In this document: positions 1 to 7,862 of the stretch, piece after piece | Numbering within the stretch: position 1 is the first letter of the stretch | Layout: the number at the start of each line of letters is the position of its first letter | NCBI GenBank assembly: GCA_002297815.1 | Contig: DBKH01000110.1 | Location: 1-26,376 of the forward strand | DNA: 26,376 bases | DNA from: Bacteroidales bacterium UBA755 | GTDB taxonomy: Bacteria; Bacteroidota; Bacteroidia; Bacteroidales; UBA932 | Reading direction: 5' to 3' | The notes under the pieces: generated by a model | The model's database searches: none | Seen by the model: only the letters and a program-made list of their open reading frames with translations | Told to the model about the DNA's origin: nothing | Position numbers and translations under genes: made by a program

Positions 1-13
1 AAATATTATTTGA

Positions 14-39
14 CAAAAAAAAAGAGGCTGGAGGCCTCT
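14..39 (-). terminator. Terminator-like hairpin reading leftward
   Basis: AGAGGC (23-28) pairs with GCCTCT (34-39) around a 5-base loop, and on the minus strand this stem is followed directly by a run of about ten T (14-23). It has the form of an intrinsic terminator for leftward transcription. No minus-strand gene lies between it and rimP, so it may end a short leader transcript heading to a gene outside the window, or simply terminate antisense transcription. The form is seen; the role is inferred. Confidence 0.45.
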
Positions 40-171
40 CTGGTGAAAATATTGAAAAAATTAGGTGTTAAACTTCCGGGTAAATTCCATCTTATACTGG
101 CAATTTTAATCTACAATTACTAAATGGTCTGCAAAGAAAGCAATTTATTTTCATATTCACTAAAATATTCT

Positions 172-179
172 TATCTTTG
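172..179 (+). promoter_or_regulatory. Promoter -7 element of the rimP-nusA-infB operon
   Basis: TATCTTTG matches the Bacteroidota primary-sigma -7 consensus TAnnTTTG. Only a weak T-rich stretch (about 148-152) sits at the -33 position. Transcription would begin near 186, so the leader is about 60 bases and begins almost directly with a strong hairpin. The same octamer recurs upstream of tmk, rpsO, the insert lipoprotein gene and the PspC operon. Confidence 0.7.
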
Positions 180-191
180 CATCGTTGTGAG

Positions 192-229
192 AGATAGGAG
201 GACGAAAGCGTCTCCTATCTTTTGTTTTG
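192..229 (+). promoter_or_regulatory. 5' leader hairpin with U-rich tail ahead of rimP
   Basis: AGATAGGAGGACG (192-204) pairs with CGTCTCCTATCT (209-220) around the tetraloop AAAG, twelve pairs with one bulged G, followed by TTTTGTTTTG. The shape is that of an intrinsic terminator placed inside the leader between promoter and rimP start. NusA, encoded downstream, acts on hairpin-dependent pausing and termination, so an autoregulatory attenuator is plausible. A simple 5' stabilising hairpin is the alternative. Confidence 0.55.
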
Positions 230-244
230 TAAAACTATTGGTTT

Positions 245-715
245 ATGAAAAAGGAAGAGATACTCTTCGCCATTGACGAGTCCGTCCGTTCCCGCGGATG
301 CTTCATTGTGGATGTCACAGTGAGCCGGGACAATGATGTTGTCCTGACCATCGAAAAAGAGGTTGGAGACATTGACCTTGAGGATTGTGTCTGCGTCAAC
401 AACGCGTTTCTCGATGCTTTCGACAAGGATGCGGAAGACTATTCCCTTACTGTCACTTCAGCGGGGCTTGACCAGCCTTTCAAGGTCTTGAAGCAATACG
501 AGAAAGCTATCGGTTCCTCCGTGGAAGTGAGACTCAAAGGTGGAAAAAAAATAGTCGGAGTGCTCACAGAAGCGAATGAAGAAGGAATATGCCTCCGTTA
601 CTCACAAAAAGAGTCTGTCGAAGGTAAAAAACGGAAGGAGCTTGTGGAGCATGAAGGCCGAATCGAATTCGATGAGGTAAACTCCGTCATTCCTCACATC
701 GTGTTCAAGAAATAA
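245..715 (+). CDS. rimP: Ribosome maturation factor RimP
   Basis: This 156-residue protein has the RimP layout. An N-terminal alpha/beta domain carries the family pattern around residues 38-75 (IDLEDCVCVNNAFLDAF, then SLTVTSAGLDQPF). A C-terminal SH3-like beta domain starts near residue 85 (SSVEVRLKGGKKIVGVL). RimP binds the 30S subunit and assists its late assembly in the cytoplasm. Length is normal for the family. It is the first gene of the conserved rimP-nusA-infB operon, 17 bases before nusA, which strongly supports the assignment. The ATG lies about 60 bases after the predicted transcription start, with no Shine-Dalgarno sequence, as is usual in this phylum. Family and order are seen; function is from family knowledge. 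Confidence 0.93.
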   Translation: MKKEEILFAIDESVRSRGCFIVDVTVSRDNDVVLTIEKEVGDIDLEDCVCVNNAFLDAFDKDAEDYSLTVTSAGLDQPFKVLKQYEKAIGSSVEVRLKGGKKIVGVLTEANEEGICLRYSQKESVEGKKRKELVEHEGRIEFDEVNSVIPHIVFKK

Positions 716-732
716 AATACAAGAATATAATC

Positions 733-1998
733 ATGGAAAAGAAAGAAGAAATCACTCTGATTGACGCCTTCAAGGACTTCAAGGAGGAGAAGAACATTGA
801 CAGGCCTGTGATGATGGGCGTTCTAAAGGACGTGTTCCTCACACAGATTGCCAAAACTTATGGTTCTGCTGACAATTTCGATGTCATCATCAACGTCGAT
901 AAGGGAGACTGCGAAATCTACCAGAACTTCGATGTGGTCGAGGAGGTCGAGAACCCGAACACACAAATCACCATTGACCAGATTAAGGCCGAAACTGGTG
1001 ACGACGACTACGAAATAGGTGACGTCTATACAAAAAAACTTTCCCTCGCATCTTTCGGGAGAAGAGGAATCCTCAACATCAGGCAGAATCTCCAAGGCCG
1101 AATCATGGACATCGACAAGGCGAATGTCTTCAAGGCTTATTCGGACAAGGTCGGAGAAATCTTTACCGGAGAAATCTATCAGACATGGTCAAAGGAAGTC
1201 ATCATTTTGGACGAAGACAACAACGAGTTGCATCTTCCTAAGGCCGAACAGATTCCTGGAGAGAGATTCAAGAAGGGAGACACTATCCGCGCAATCATAA
1301 AGAGCGTGGAGATGAAGAACAACACCACTCCTTACATCACTCTTTCCAGAACTTCCAACGAGTTCCTTGAAAAGCTCTTCGAGCACGAGGTACCTGAAAT
1401 ATTCGATGGCCTCATCACCATCAAGAAGGTCGTTCGTGTTCCAGGTGAGCGTGCCAAGGTTGCTGTTGAGTCTTATGACGAGAGAATCGATCCGATTGGC
1501 GCTTGCATCGGTGTCAAGGGTTCTCGAATCATCGGCATTGTCCGTGAGCTTCGCAATGAGAACATCGATGTCCTTCAGTGGACTAACAACACTCAGCTTC
1601 TCATACAGAGAGCTCTCAGCCCTGCAAGAGTGTCCTCAATTGATCTCGGAAACTCAGATGAGGACAAAATCAAGGTTTATATGCAGCCAGATGAGGTCAA
1701 GAAGGGTATCGGACGCGGAGGTTGCAACATCAAACTCGCGGGAATGCTTGTCGGAAGGGAGATTGAAGTTTGGAGAGAGCTTCCTAAGGACGAGGCACAG
1801 GAGGAAGAGGATGTTCTTCTGAGCGAGTTCAGCAACGAGATCGATCAGTGGGTTATTGATCGTTTGGAAGCAATCGGATGCGACACTGCCAAAAGCGTAC
1901 TTGCCTTCTCTCCGGAAGACATTGCCAAGAGAGCCGACCTTGAGGATGAGACAGTGGCAGAGGTGTTCAGGATCCTGAGAGCCGAATTTGAAGAATAG
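733..1998 (+). CDS. nusA: Transcription termination/antitermination factor NusA
   Basis: The 421-residue protein shows the NusA domain order. An N-terminal RNA-polymerase-binding domain spans about residues 1-130. An S1 RNA-binding domain follows at about 135-200 (VGEIFTGEIYQTW). Two KH domains come next, with GACIGVKGSRIIGIVREL near 257 and GRGGCNIKLAGMLVGREIEV near 328. A C-terminal helical segment (about 372-421, LEAIGCDTAKSVLAFSPEDI) resembles the helix-hairpin-helix/acidic repeat found in many NusA proteins. NusA binds RNA polymerase and nascent RNA and modulates pausing, termination and antitermination. It is the second gene of the operon. The leader hairpin upstream of rimP is a possible target of its own activity (inference). 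Confidence 0.96.
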   Translation: MEKKEEITLIDAFKDFKEEKNIDRPVMMGVLKDVFLTQIAKTYGSADNFDVIINVDKGDCEIYQNFDVVEEVENPNTQITIDQIKAETGDDDYEIGDVYTKKLSLASFGRRGILNIRQNLQGRIMDIDKANVFKAYSDKVGEIFTGEIYQTWSKEVIILDEDNNELHLPKAEQIPGERFKKGDTIRAIIKSVEMKNNTTPYITLSRTSNEFLEKLFEHEVPEIFDGLITIKKVVRVPGERAKVAVESYDERIDPIGACIGVKGSRIIGIVRELRNENIDVLQWTNNTQLLIQRALSPARVSSIDLGNSDEDKIKVYMQPDEVKKGIGRGGCNIKLAGMLVGREIEVWRELPKDEAQEEEDVLLSEFSNEIDQWVIDRLEAIGCDTAKSVLAFSPEDIAKRADLEDETVAEVFRILRAEFEE

Positions 1999-2043
1999 TT
2001 CCTTATTAACTAGAGGACAATAATAATTTTAAAGGGGTTGAAT

Positions 2044-4974
2044 ATGGCAGAAATCAGACTAAACAAAATAATAAAAACGTATAATATCGGACTTCAGAGC
2101 CTTGTGGATTTCCTTAACAGCAAGGGAGTTGAAGTCGAGGCTAATCCAAATGCCAAGATATCAGACGAATTACTCCCAGAAATTGGGAAACAATTCGGAA
2201 AGGACTTGGAGTTGAAACAGGCCTCTGAGAAGGTTGACATCAAACTCAATGAAATTCTTGAGAAGACATCAAGAAAACAACAGGAAAATGCCAAGGAAGA
2301 GGAAGAAGATGAGCCAGTCAGAGAGACTGTCATTAAGACAACCATCTTTACTCCGGTAGAGCCAAAGCCGGAAGCTGCTCCAGAACAAAAACCAGAGCCA
2401 GAAACGGAGCCAGAGCCAGAGCCTGTGCCAGAAGTAAAGGAGGAGCCAATGCCTCAGCCCGAAGCAAAGCCTTCTGTTGAAGAACCAGTCAAAGAGCCAG
2501 AAGTCAAGCCTGTGATTGAGGAGGTCCACGCTGAAGCTCCTAAGGCAGAGGAACCGAAAGTTGAGAAACAGGTTGCTCCTGAGCCGAAAAAAGAAACCCC
2601 TAAGGTAGAAACTGTCAAAGAAAACACTCCTGTGCCAACAACCCCAGCAGCAGGAAAGGCATTTCATGGCGGTGAGAAACAAATGAGTAAGCACGAAAAG
2701 AAACTTGCAGCTGCCGCTAAGCAGAAAGAGGAACAAGCAAGGGCTAAGCAACAGCCACAACACGAAGTCAAGGAAGTGAAGCCAGCAGAAGAAAGTTCTA
2801 CTCCTGGGCTCAAAGTTCTCGGAAAAATAGATTTGTCCCAATTCGAACCCAAAAGAGGGAACAAGAAGAGGGAGAGAATCGCCAAGGGAAGCCAAAAGGT
2901 TGATGTGGCTAAGGAAGGCAAACAGGCCGACAACAGTTCCCGCAAAGACAAAAACAAGAATGCCAAGCAGGCACAAGAGCAGGGCAAGGGCGGGAAGAAG
3001 CGCAACCGTGGTGGGGATCGTTTCAAACCTGCCATGACCGAGGAGGAGCAGGAGGCAATGCAGAAGGAAATCCAGAAGCAGGTCAAGGAGACCTATGCTA
3101 GGATGAACGACAACAAAAAGAACAACTTCGGAGCCAAATACAGAAAGGAAAAGAGGGAGCAGGCTGCGGCCAAATCCCAGGAGGAGATGGCACAGGAGAT
3201 AGCCGAGAAGAAGGTCCTCAAAGTCACCGAGTTCGTGACAGTGAACGACCTCGCTACCCTCATGAACAACACCCCGGTCAATGAGGTCATCAAGGCTTGC
3301 ATGGATCTCGGTCTTATGGTATCAATCAACCAGAGACTTGACGCTGAGGCACTTGTCCTTGTTGCTGAGCAATTCGGCTACAAGGTAGAGTTCGTCACCG
3401 CTGACCTCTCAGAAGAGATTGCTGAAAGCAGCGAGCATGTTGATCGTGAAGAGGATCTCATTCCAAGGCCACCTATCATCACGGTGATGGGACACGTTGA
3501 CCACGGTAAGACATCGTTGCTCGACTATATTCGCAAATCAAACGTCATCGCTGGAGAGGCAGGTGGTATCACTCAACACATCGGTGCCTACAACGTGAAG
3601 CTTCCTGACGGAAGAAGGATCACATTCCTTGACACTCCTGGCCACGAAGCGTTCACCGCCATGCGTGCCCGTGGAGCACAGCTCACCGACCTTGCAATCA
3701 TCATCATTGCAGCTGACGATGCGGTGATGCCGCAGACAGTCGAGGCCATCAACCATGCGCAGGCCGCCGGAGTGCCTATGGTCTTCGCAATCAACAAGAT
3801 TGACAAGCCGGGGGCGCAGCCAGAGAGGATTTACCAGCAATTGGCGCAAATGAATATCCTCACGGAGGCGTGGGGTGGAAAATACCAGTGTCAAGAGATT
3901 TCGGCAAAAAAAGGAATAGGCGTTGACAAACTTCTTGAGAAGGTACTTCTTGAGACTGATCTTCTTGATCTTAAGGCCAATCCGAACAAAAATGCTGTCG
4001 GAGCCGTCATTGAGTCTTCGCTAGACAAGGGTCGCGGCTATCTTGCCACAGTCCTGGTGCAGGATGGGACGCTACACACCGGTGACATGGTGCTGAGCGG
4101 CAGCTACTACGGCCGCGTGAAGGCGATGTTCAACGAGCGCGGGCAAAAGGTAAAGGATGCCGGACCTTCCACACCGGTCTCCATCCTTGGTCTCAACGGA
4201 GCTCCGAGCGCAGGTGACAAGTTCAACGTGATGAGCGACGAGAAGGAAGCCAAGGCGATTGCCAACAAGCGTGAGCAGCTGCTGCGCATCCAGGGCATCA
4301 AGACCCAGAAGCACATGACCCTTGAGGAGATCGGACGAAGAATCGCCATCGGCAACTTCAAGGAGCTCAATGTCATCGTGAAAGGTGACGTGGACGGCTC
4401 AGTGGAGGCTCTGTCCGATTCACTCATCAAGCTCTCGACCGAACAGGTCCGTGTGAATGTTATCCACAAGGCCGTTGGAGCGATTTCCGAGTCGGATGTG
4501 ATTCTGGCAGAAGCCTCGGATGCTGTCATCATCGGATTCCAGGTGCGTCCTTCGACCGATGCTAGGAAGCTGGCTGACGAGCAGGGAATTGAAATCCGTC
4601 TCTACTCTGTCATCTATGATGCGATCAATGATGTTAAGGACGGTATCGAGGGTATGCTTGAGCCGATCAAGAAAGAGGAAATCACCGGAACGGCTGAGGT
4701 CAAGCAGACCTTCAAGATTTCCAAGGTCGGCACGATCGCGGGATGTCTTGTCAGGGATGGTAAGATCGCCAAGACATCGCAGTGCAGACTCATCCGTGAC
4801 GGTATCGTAGTCTATACCGGAGAGCTCGCCTCACTCAAGAGGGGCAAGGATGACGTGAAGGAAGTCTCGGCTGGTATGGAGTGCGGTATAGGCATCGAGA
4901 AGTTCAACGACTTGAAGGTCGGTGATAGCATCGAAGCGTTTGTCATCACCGAAATCAAACAGAAGTTGGATTAA
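2044..4974 (+). CDS. infB: Translation initiation factor IF-2
   Basis: IF-2 is the GTPase that places initiator fMet-tRNA on the 30S subunit and promotes 50S joining. I take the ATG at 2044 (MAEIRLNKIIKTYNIG), two codons after an in-frame TTG at 2038, because IF2 N-domains begin this way. That gives 976 residues, long but typical for Bacteroidota. An IF2_N subdomain (about 1-50) is followed by a disordered Pro/Glu/Lys-rich linker (about 80-390, with EPEPE runs). The G domain has GHVDHGKT at 483-490, GITQHIG for G2, DTPGHEAF from 530, NKID from 584 and SAK for G5. Two EF-Tu-like beta domains flank the IF2 domain III. Its stop codon overlaps that of convergent folP, with no terminator between them. 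Confidence 0.96.
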   Translation: MAEIRLNKIIKTYNIGLQSLVDFLNSKGVEVEANPNAKISDELLPEIGKQFGKDLELKQASEKVDIKLNEILEKTSRKQQENAKEEEEDEPVRETVIKTTIFTPVEPKPEAAPEQKPEPETEPEPEPVPEVKEEPMPQPEAKPSVEEPVKEPEVKPVIEEVHAEAPKAEEPKVEKQVAPEPKKETPKVETVKENTPVPTTPAAGKAFHGGEKQMSKHEKKLAAAAKQKEEQARAKQQPQHEVKEVKPAEESSTPGLKVLGKIDLSQFEPKRGNKKRERIAKGSQKVDVAKEGKQADNSSRKDKNKNAKQAQEQGKGGKKRNRGGDRFKPAMTEEEQEAMQKEIQKQVKETYARMNDNKKNNFGAKYRKEKREQAAAKSQEEMAQEIAEKKVLKVTEFVTVNDLATLMNNTPVNEVIKACMDLGLMVSINQRLDAEALVLVAEQFGYKVEFVTADLSEEIAESSEHVDREEDLIPRPPIITVMGHVDHGKTSLLDYIRKSNVIAGEAGGITQHIGAYNVKLPDGRRITFLDTPGHEAFTAMRARGAQLTDLAIIIIAADDAVMPQTVEAINHAQAAGVPMVFAINKIDKPGAQPERIYQQLAQMNILTEAWGGKYQCQEISAKKGIGVDKLLEKVLLETDLLDLKANPNKNAVGAVIESSLDKGRGYLATVLVQDGTLHTGDMVLSGSYYGRVKAMFNERGQKVKDAGPSTPVSILGLNGAPSAGDKFNVMSDEKEAKAIANKREQLLRIQGIKTQKHMTLEEIGRRIAIGNFKELNVIVKGDVDGSVEALSDSLIKLSTEQVRVNVIHKAVGAISESDVILAEASDAVIIGFQVRPSTDARKLADEQGIEIRLYSVIYDAINDVKDGIEGMLEPIKKEEITGTAEVKQTFKISKVGTIAGCLVRDGKIAKTSQCRLIRDGIVVYTGELASLKRGKDDVKEVSAGMECGIGIEKFNDLKVGDSIEAFVITEIKQKLD

Positions 4975-5798
4975 GCTATACCATAAAGTAAACGATAGAG
5001 TTTGACGGTGCGGACAGCCTCAGCGACATCATGGACGCGAAGGATGTCCGCTCCGTTTTGTAACGCGATGAAGTCAGCGACCTGAGTGGCAGGCAGGGCT
5101 TCGGTAGGAGTTATGCCTAGAGGTCTGAACAGAAAACTCTTGCGGGAAAGGCCTACGAGAATCTCTTTGCCAAACTCTTGAAGCACGGACATCTCCCGAA
5201 GTAGCTGCCAGTTCTGCTCCACAGTCTTGGCGAAACCGAAACCCGGATCAAGGATCCAGTCTTTCACACCATGCTTGTCCGCCTCGGCAGCAATCTCGAC
5301 AAAGAATTCTCGGACAGCCTCAGTGACATTGTCATAGTCAGTGAGACTCAGCATATTCTTAGGAGTTCCACGGGTGTGCATGGCGATGTAAGGCAATCCA
5401 AGCTGGCCAAGTAGCGACCACATCTCCTCGCAGCCTCCGCTGACATCATTCACGATGAAAGGACCGATGATGTCAAAGGCACGACTAACGATTTCCGGCC
5501 TGAAAGTGTCTATGGAAATCTTTACTCCGGCATGTTCTGAAGCTAGAATATTCAATGCTGGCTCCAACCTCCTCCATTCTTCTTCCCCACTGATAGAATC
5601 AGATCCAGGACGGGTTGAACAAGCCCCCAGATCGAGAATGTCCGCTCCTGACTCAAGCATATTCACAATTCTGCCTCGGAAAAGCTCTTCGTCAAAGGTT
5701 CCATCAGCTCGGAGGTTACGGCTACCCGCGAAAAATGAATCATCGGTGAGGTTGACGATGCCCATCACCTGGATATTTCTTGATACGTTGTTTCCCAT
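4971..5798 (-). CDS. folP: Dihydropteroate synthase FolP
   Basis: FolP condenses p-aminobenzoate with dihydropterin pyrophosphate to form dihydropteroate in folate synthesis, and is the sulfonamide target. The 275-residue TIM-barrel protein carries the family motifs in order: GIVNLTDDSFFAGSR (about 13-27), LDLGACSTRPGSD (pterin/phosphate region), SIDTFRPEIV, NDVSGG, MHTRGTP, ILDPGFGFAKTVEQNW, VGLSRKSFL and a final LRVHDVAEAV. The commoner form of the first motif is NVTPDSFSDGG, so NLTDDSFFAGS is a mild variant. Length is normal. The gene is single, convergent with infB (4-base overlap of stop codons) and divergent from tmk. Confidence 0.93.
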   Translation of the reverse strand: MGNNVSRNIQVMGIVNLTDDSFFAGSRNLRADGTFDEELFRGRIVNMLESGADILDLGACSTRPGSDSISGEEEWRRLEPALNILASEHAGVKISIDTFRPEIVSRAFDIIGPFIVNDVSGGCEEMWSLLGQLGLPYIAMHTRGTPKNMLSLTDYDNVTEAVREFFVEIAAEADKHGVKDWILDPGFGFAKTVEQNWQLLREMSVLQEFGKEILVGLSRKSFLFRPLGITPTEALPATQVADFIALQNGADILRVHDVAEAVRTVKLYRLLYGIA

Positions 5799-5815
5799 AA
5801 TGAAATAATTTTAGA

Positions 5816-5823
5816 CAAAAATA
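5816..5823 (-). promoter_or_regulatory. Probable folP promoter -7 element
   Basis: On the minus strand this reads TATTTTTG, matching TAnnTTTG, and ends 17 bases before the folP ATG, so the leader would be very short. No clear -33 element is visible. It lies 13 bases from the tmk -7 element on the other strand, so the two promoters should overlap. Confidence 0.4.
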
Positions 5824-5836
5824 GACAAAAATTGAA

Positions 5837-5844
5837 TATCTTTG
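5837..5844 (+). promoter_or_regulatory. Promoter -7 element of tmk
   Basis: TATCTTTG, identical to the -7 elements of rimP and rpsO. The start point would be near 5851, giving a leader of about 68 bases. That leader contains a small stem (TTGCC/GGCAA). A -33 candidate (TTTTAG, 5809-5814) is poorly spaced. Confidence 0.6.
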
Positions 5845-5918
5845 CGTTTCGTGAGAGTCAGAAAGAGGAACAATGAGTTGCCTCAATTTGGCAAAGTTAT
5901 TATTTAACTATTACTACT

Positions 5919-6605
5919 ATGCTGGTCGTTCTGGAAGGCTTGGACGGAGCTGGCAAGTCCACGCAAGTCAAGAAGTTAAAGGCTTATCTTGAAAGGATAA
6001 GCCCAGAATTGGAGTACATCCACTTCCCAAGATATGACGCTCCTGTTTATGGGGATCTGATCAGCCGATTCCTTCGTGGGGATTTCGGAAGCAACGAATC
6101 TGTTCATCCTCAACTGGTTGCCCTACTGTTCGCAGAGGACAGGCACGGAGCTGCTCCTCTGATGAAGAAAGTCCTTTCAGAAGACGGTTTCGTGTTGCTT
6201 GACAGGTATGTCTATTCCAACATCGCCTACCAGTGCGCAAAGCTTTCCAATCCGGTCGAGCGGGAGAACCTGCGAAAATGGATTATAAACACTGAATATG
6301 GCAACTTCGGCCTGCCGAAGCCAGACTTGAATATATTCCTAGACGTTCCGATCGGCTTTGTCGAAAGTAGGTTGGAATCCTCAAGAATAGGCAGTGACAG
6401 AGAGTATCTCCATGGTTCGCAGGACATCCACGAAGCCGACATTGAGTTCCAGAAACAAGTTCAAGCAATATACCGGCAGCAGGCAGACCTTGACCCAGAC
6501 TTCATCAGGATAGATTGCTCGGACGAATTTGGGGAGATGCTGCCACCGAATGGGATATTCGCAAAAATAAAGAAAGTTATTGACGAACATATTCAAACAA
6601 CATGA
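5919..6605 (+). CDS. tmk: Thymidylate kinase
   Basis: This enzyme phosphorylates dTMP to dTDP with ATP, an essential step to dTTP in the cytoplasm. The start MLVVLEGLDGAGKSTQ carries the P-loop GLDGAGKST at residues 7-15. DRYVYSNIAYQ, about residue 95, is the thymidylate kinase DRY-type signature. SRIGSDREYLHGSQDIHE (about 154-171) fits the lid region, and the C-terminus is ordinary. Length of 228 residues is normal to slightly long. It is divergent from folP and overlaps the next gene through ATGA, so the two are probably translationally coupled. Confidence 0.92.
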   Translation: MLVVLEGLDGAGKSTQVKKLKAYLERISPELEYIHFPRYDAPVYGDLISRFLRGDFGSNESVHPQLVALLFAEDRHGAAPLMKKVLSEDGFVLLDRYVYSNIAYQCAKLSNPVERENLRKWIINTEYGNFGLPKPDLNIFLDVPIGFVESRLESSRIGSDREYLHGSQDIHEADIEFQKQVQAIYRQQADLDPDFIRIDCSDEFGEMLPPNGIFAKIKKVIDEHIQTT

Positions 6606-7831
6606 ACAACGTTTTCCTCTTCAGACTTAGAAGGCTGTGCGCATTCATCATAGGCGTAGTGTTCCTTATTGCAGGAATCTTCAAATTACTCGATCCTGTA
6701 GGGGCAGGATTGGTGATGGAAGGCTATCTTAGATTCTTTCATCTAGTGTTCATGCTTCCGGTTGCAAAAGTTGTGGCCGTGCTCCTTGCCTTTGCGGAAG
6801 CGATACTCGGTTCTGCCATGATTTGCGGAGTCTGGAGGAAACCTATGGCAATCATCACTACTGCGATGATTGTGTTCTTCACCATACTGACTTTACTGCT
6901 TGCCATCTTCAATCCTGTTTCGCTAACGGATTGTGGATGTTTCGGGGAGGTGCTTCATCTGACAAACCTTCAGACTTTTCTTAAGAATCTGGTTCTGTTG
7001 GCATTGGCGATGGTGGCTTTCATGCCTTTCAAGCATTTCGGGAAGAACAGAAAACGAAAACTCGTTTCATTCGCAATCGTGTCAGCCTCAATTTTAGTTT
7101 TCACAATTTACTCTTGGACATCCATCCCTCTCGTGGATTATACCGAGTTCACTCCAGGCAGCGAACTGCTTGCATCCACTAAGGATGGCAATGAGAACTC
7201 CGGCTACTACAAATCCACAATCATCTACGAGAAAAACGGACAGGAAGGAGCCTTTGATCTAGACAATCTTCCGGACTCGACCTGGACATACGTCCGCACG
7301 GAGACCATCTTCATCAACGGAACGGACATCGAGGACAACAAACCTGCGCTCTCGTTCACCGATTTATCGGGAGATTATCAAGATGAAAAAGCCACCTATG
7401 GCAATGTGCTTGCAGTTTCAGTTTATGAGCCGTCCAAGACCGATGGTGATTTCTGGGCAAAGATAGCAGACGATTTTGACGGAGCAAAAGCAGCTGGCTT
7501 CACTCCCCTGCTTCTTGTTTCCTCAACAAAGGAACAGTTCGAAACGTTGACAATGATTGAGCCAGAGGTACATTCGCGTCTTTATGGCTCGACATATTTC
7601 GCTGACAAAAAGACGCTCATTACCCTCAACCGCTCGAACGGTGGAGCAACTTGGTTCAGCGATGGCCAACTCATCCGGAAATATTCCCACAGAAACATTC
7701 CTTCCGAAGAGATCCTTCGCGAGATGGCAGAAGACGACCCTACCGAGGAAATGCTGCACTCCAGCACTAAAGGTCGTCTCCGCTTCCAAGGCTTCATGCT
7801 CTACGTCTTCGCCATTCTGCTGATACTCTAG
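6602..7831 (+). CDS. BT_3928-like DoxX/MauE-type membrane protein
   Basis: The 409-residue protein starts with a four-to-five helix membrane block (about residues 8-175). This block resembles DoxX/MauE proteins, including a cysteine pair in TDCGCFGEV. The block is followed by a periplasmic domain (about 180-390) and a final hydrophobic segment (GFMLYVFAILLIL) at the C-terminus. The region ADKKTLITLNRSNGG then WFSDGQLIRKYSHRNIP has the form of a thioredoxin-like fold without a CxxC. It matches my memory of the Bacteroidota BT_3928 family. The biochemical role is not established; a part in envelope redox or respiratory maturation is only inference from the MauE/DoxX resemblance. It overlaps tmk by four bases and converges on purB with 31 bases between and no terminator. 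Confidence 0.68.
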   Translation: MNNVFLFRLRRLCAFIIGVVFLIAGIFKLLDPVGAGLVMEGYLRFFHLVFMLPVAKVVAVLLAFAEAILGSAMICGVWRKPMAIITTAMIVFFTILTLLLAIFNPVSLTDCGCFGEVLHLTNLQTFLKNLVLLALAMVAFMPFKHFGKNRKRKLVSFAIVSASILVFTIYSWTSIPLVDYTEFTPGSELLASTKDGNENSGYYKSTIIYEKNGQEGAFDLDNLPDSTWTYVRTETIFINGTDIEDNKPALSFTDLSGDYQDEKATYGNVLAVSVYEPSKTDGDFWAKIADDFDGAKAAGFTPLLLVSSTKEQFETLTMIEPEVHSRLYGSTYFADKKTLITLNRSNGGATWFSDGQLIRKYSHRNIPSEEILREMAEDDPTEEMLHSSTKGRLRFQGFMLYVFAILLIL

Positions 7832-7862
7832 CCAGACAGGTTTTACTAGCACTACCCAACAA

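Noticed and set aside
2340..2510. Glu-Pro repeat DNA in infB as a possible mobile or CRISPR-like repeat
   Set aside because: Irregular units without spacers, in frame and typical of the disordered IF-2 linker in this phylum.
2269..2976. Long minus-strand frame opposite infB
   Set aside because: It mirrors the Glu/Lys/Pro-rich linker of IF-2 and reads as a Leu/Phe/Cys-rich string; a shadow of codon bias.
5873..5992. A 39-codon frame with an SD-like AGAGGA upstream, overlapping the tmk start
   Set aside because: It has no recognisable protein character and mostly shadows tmk in another frame; an upstream open frame effect is possible but unsupported.
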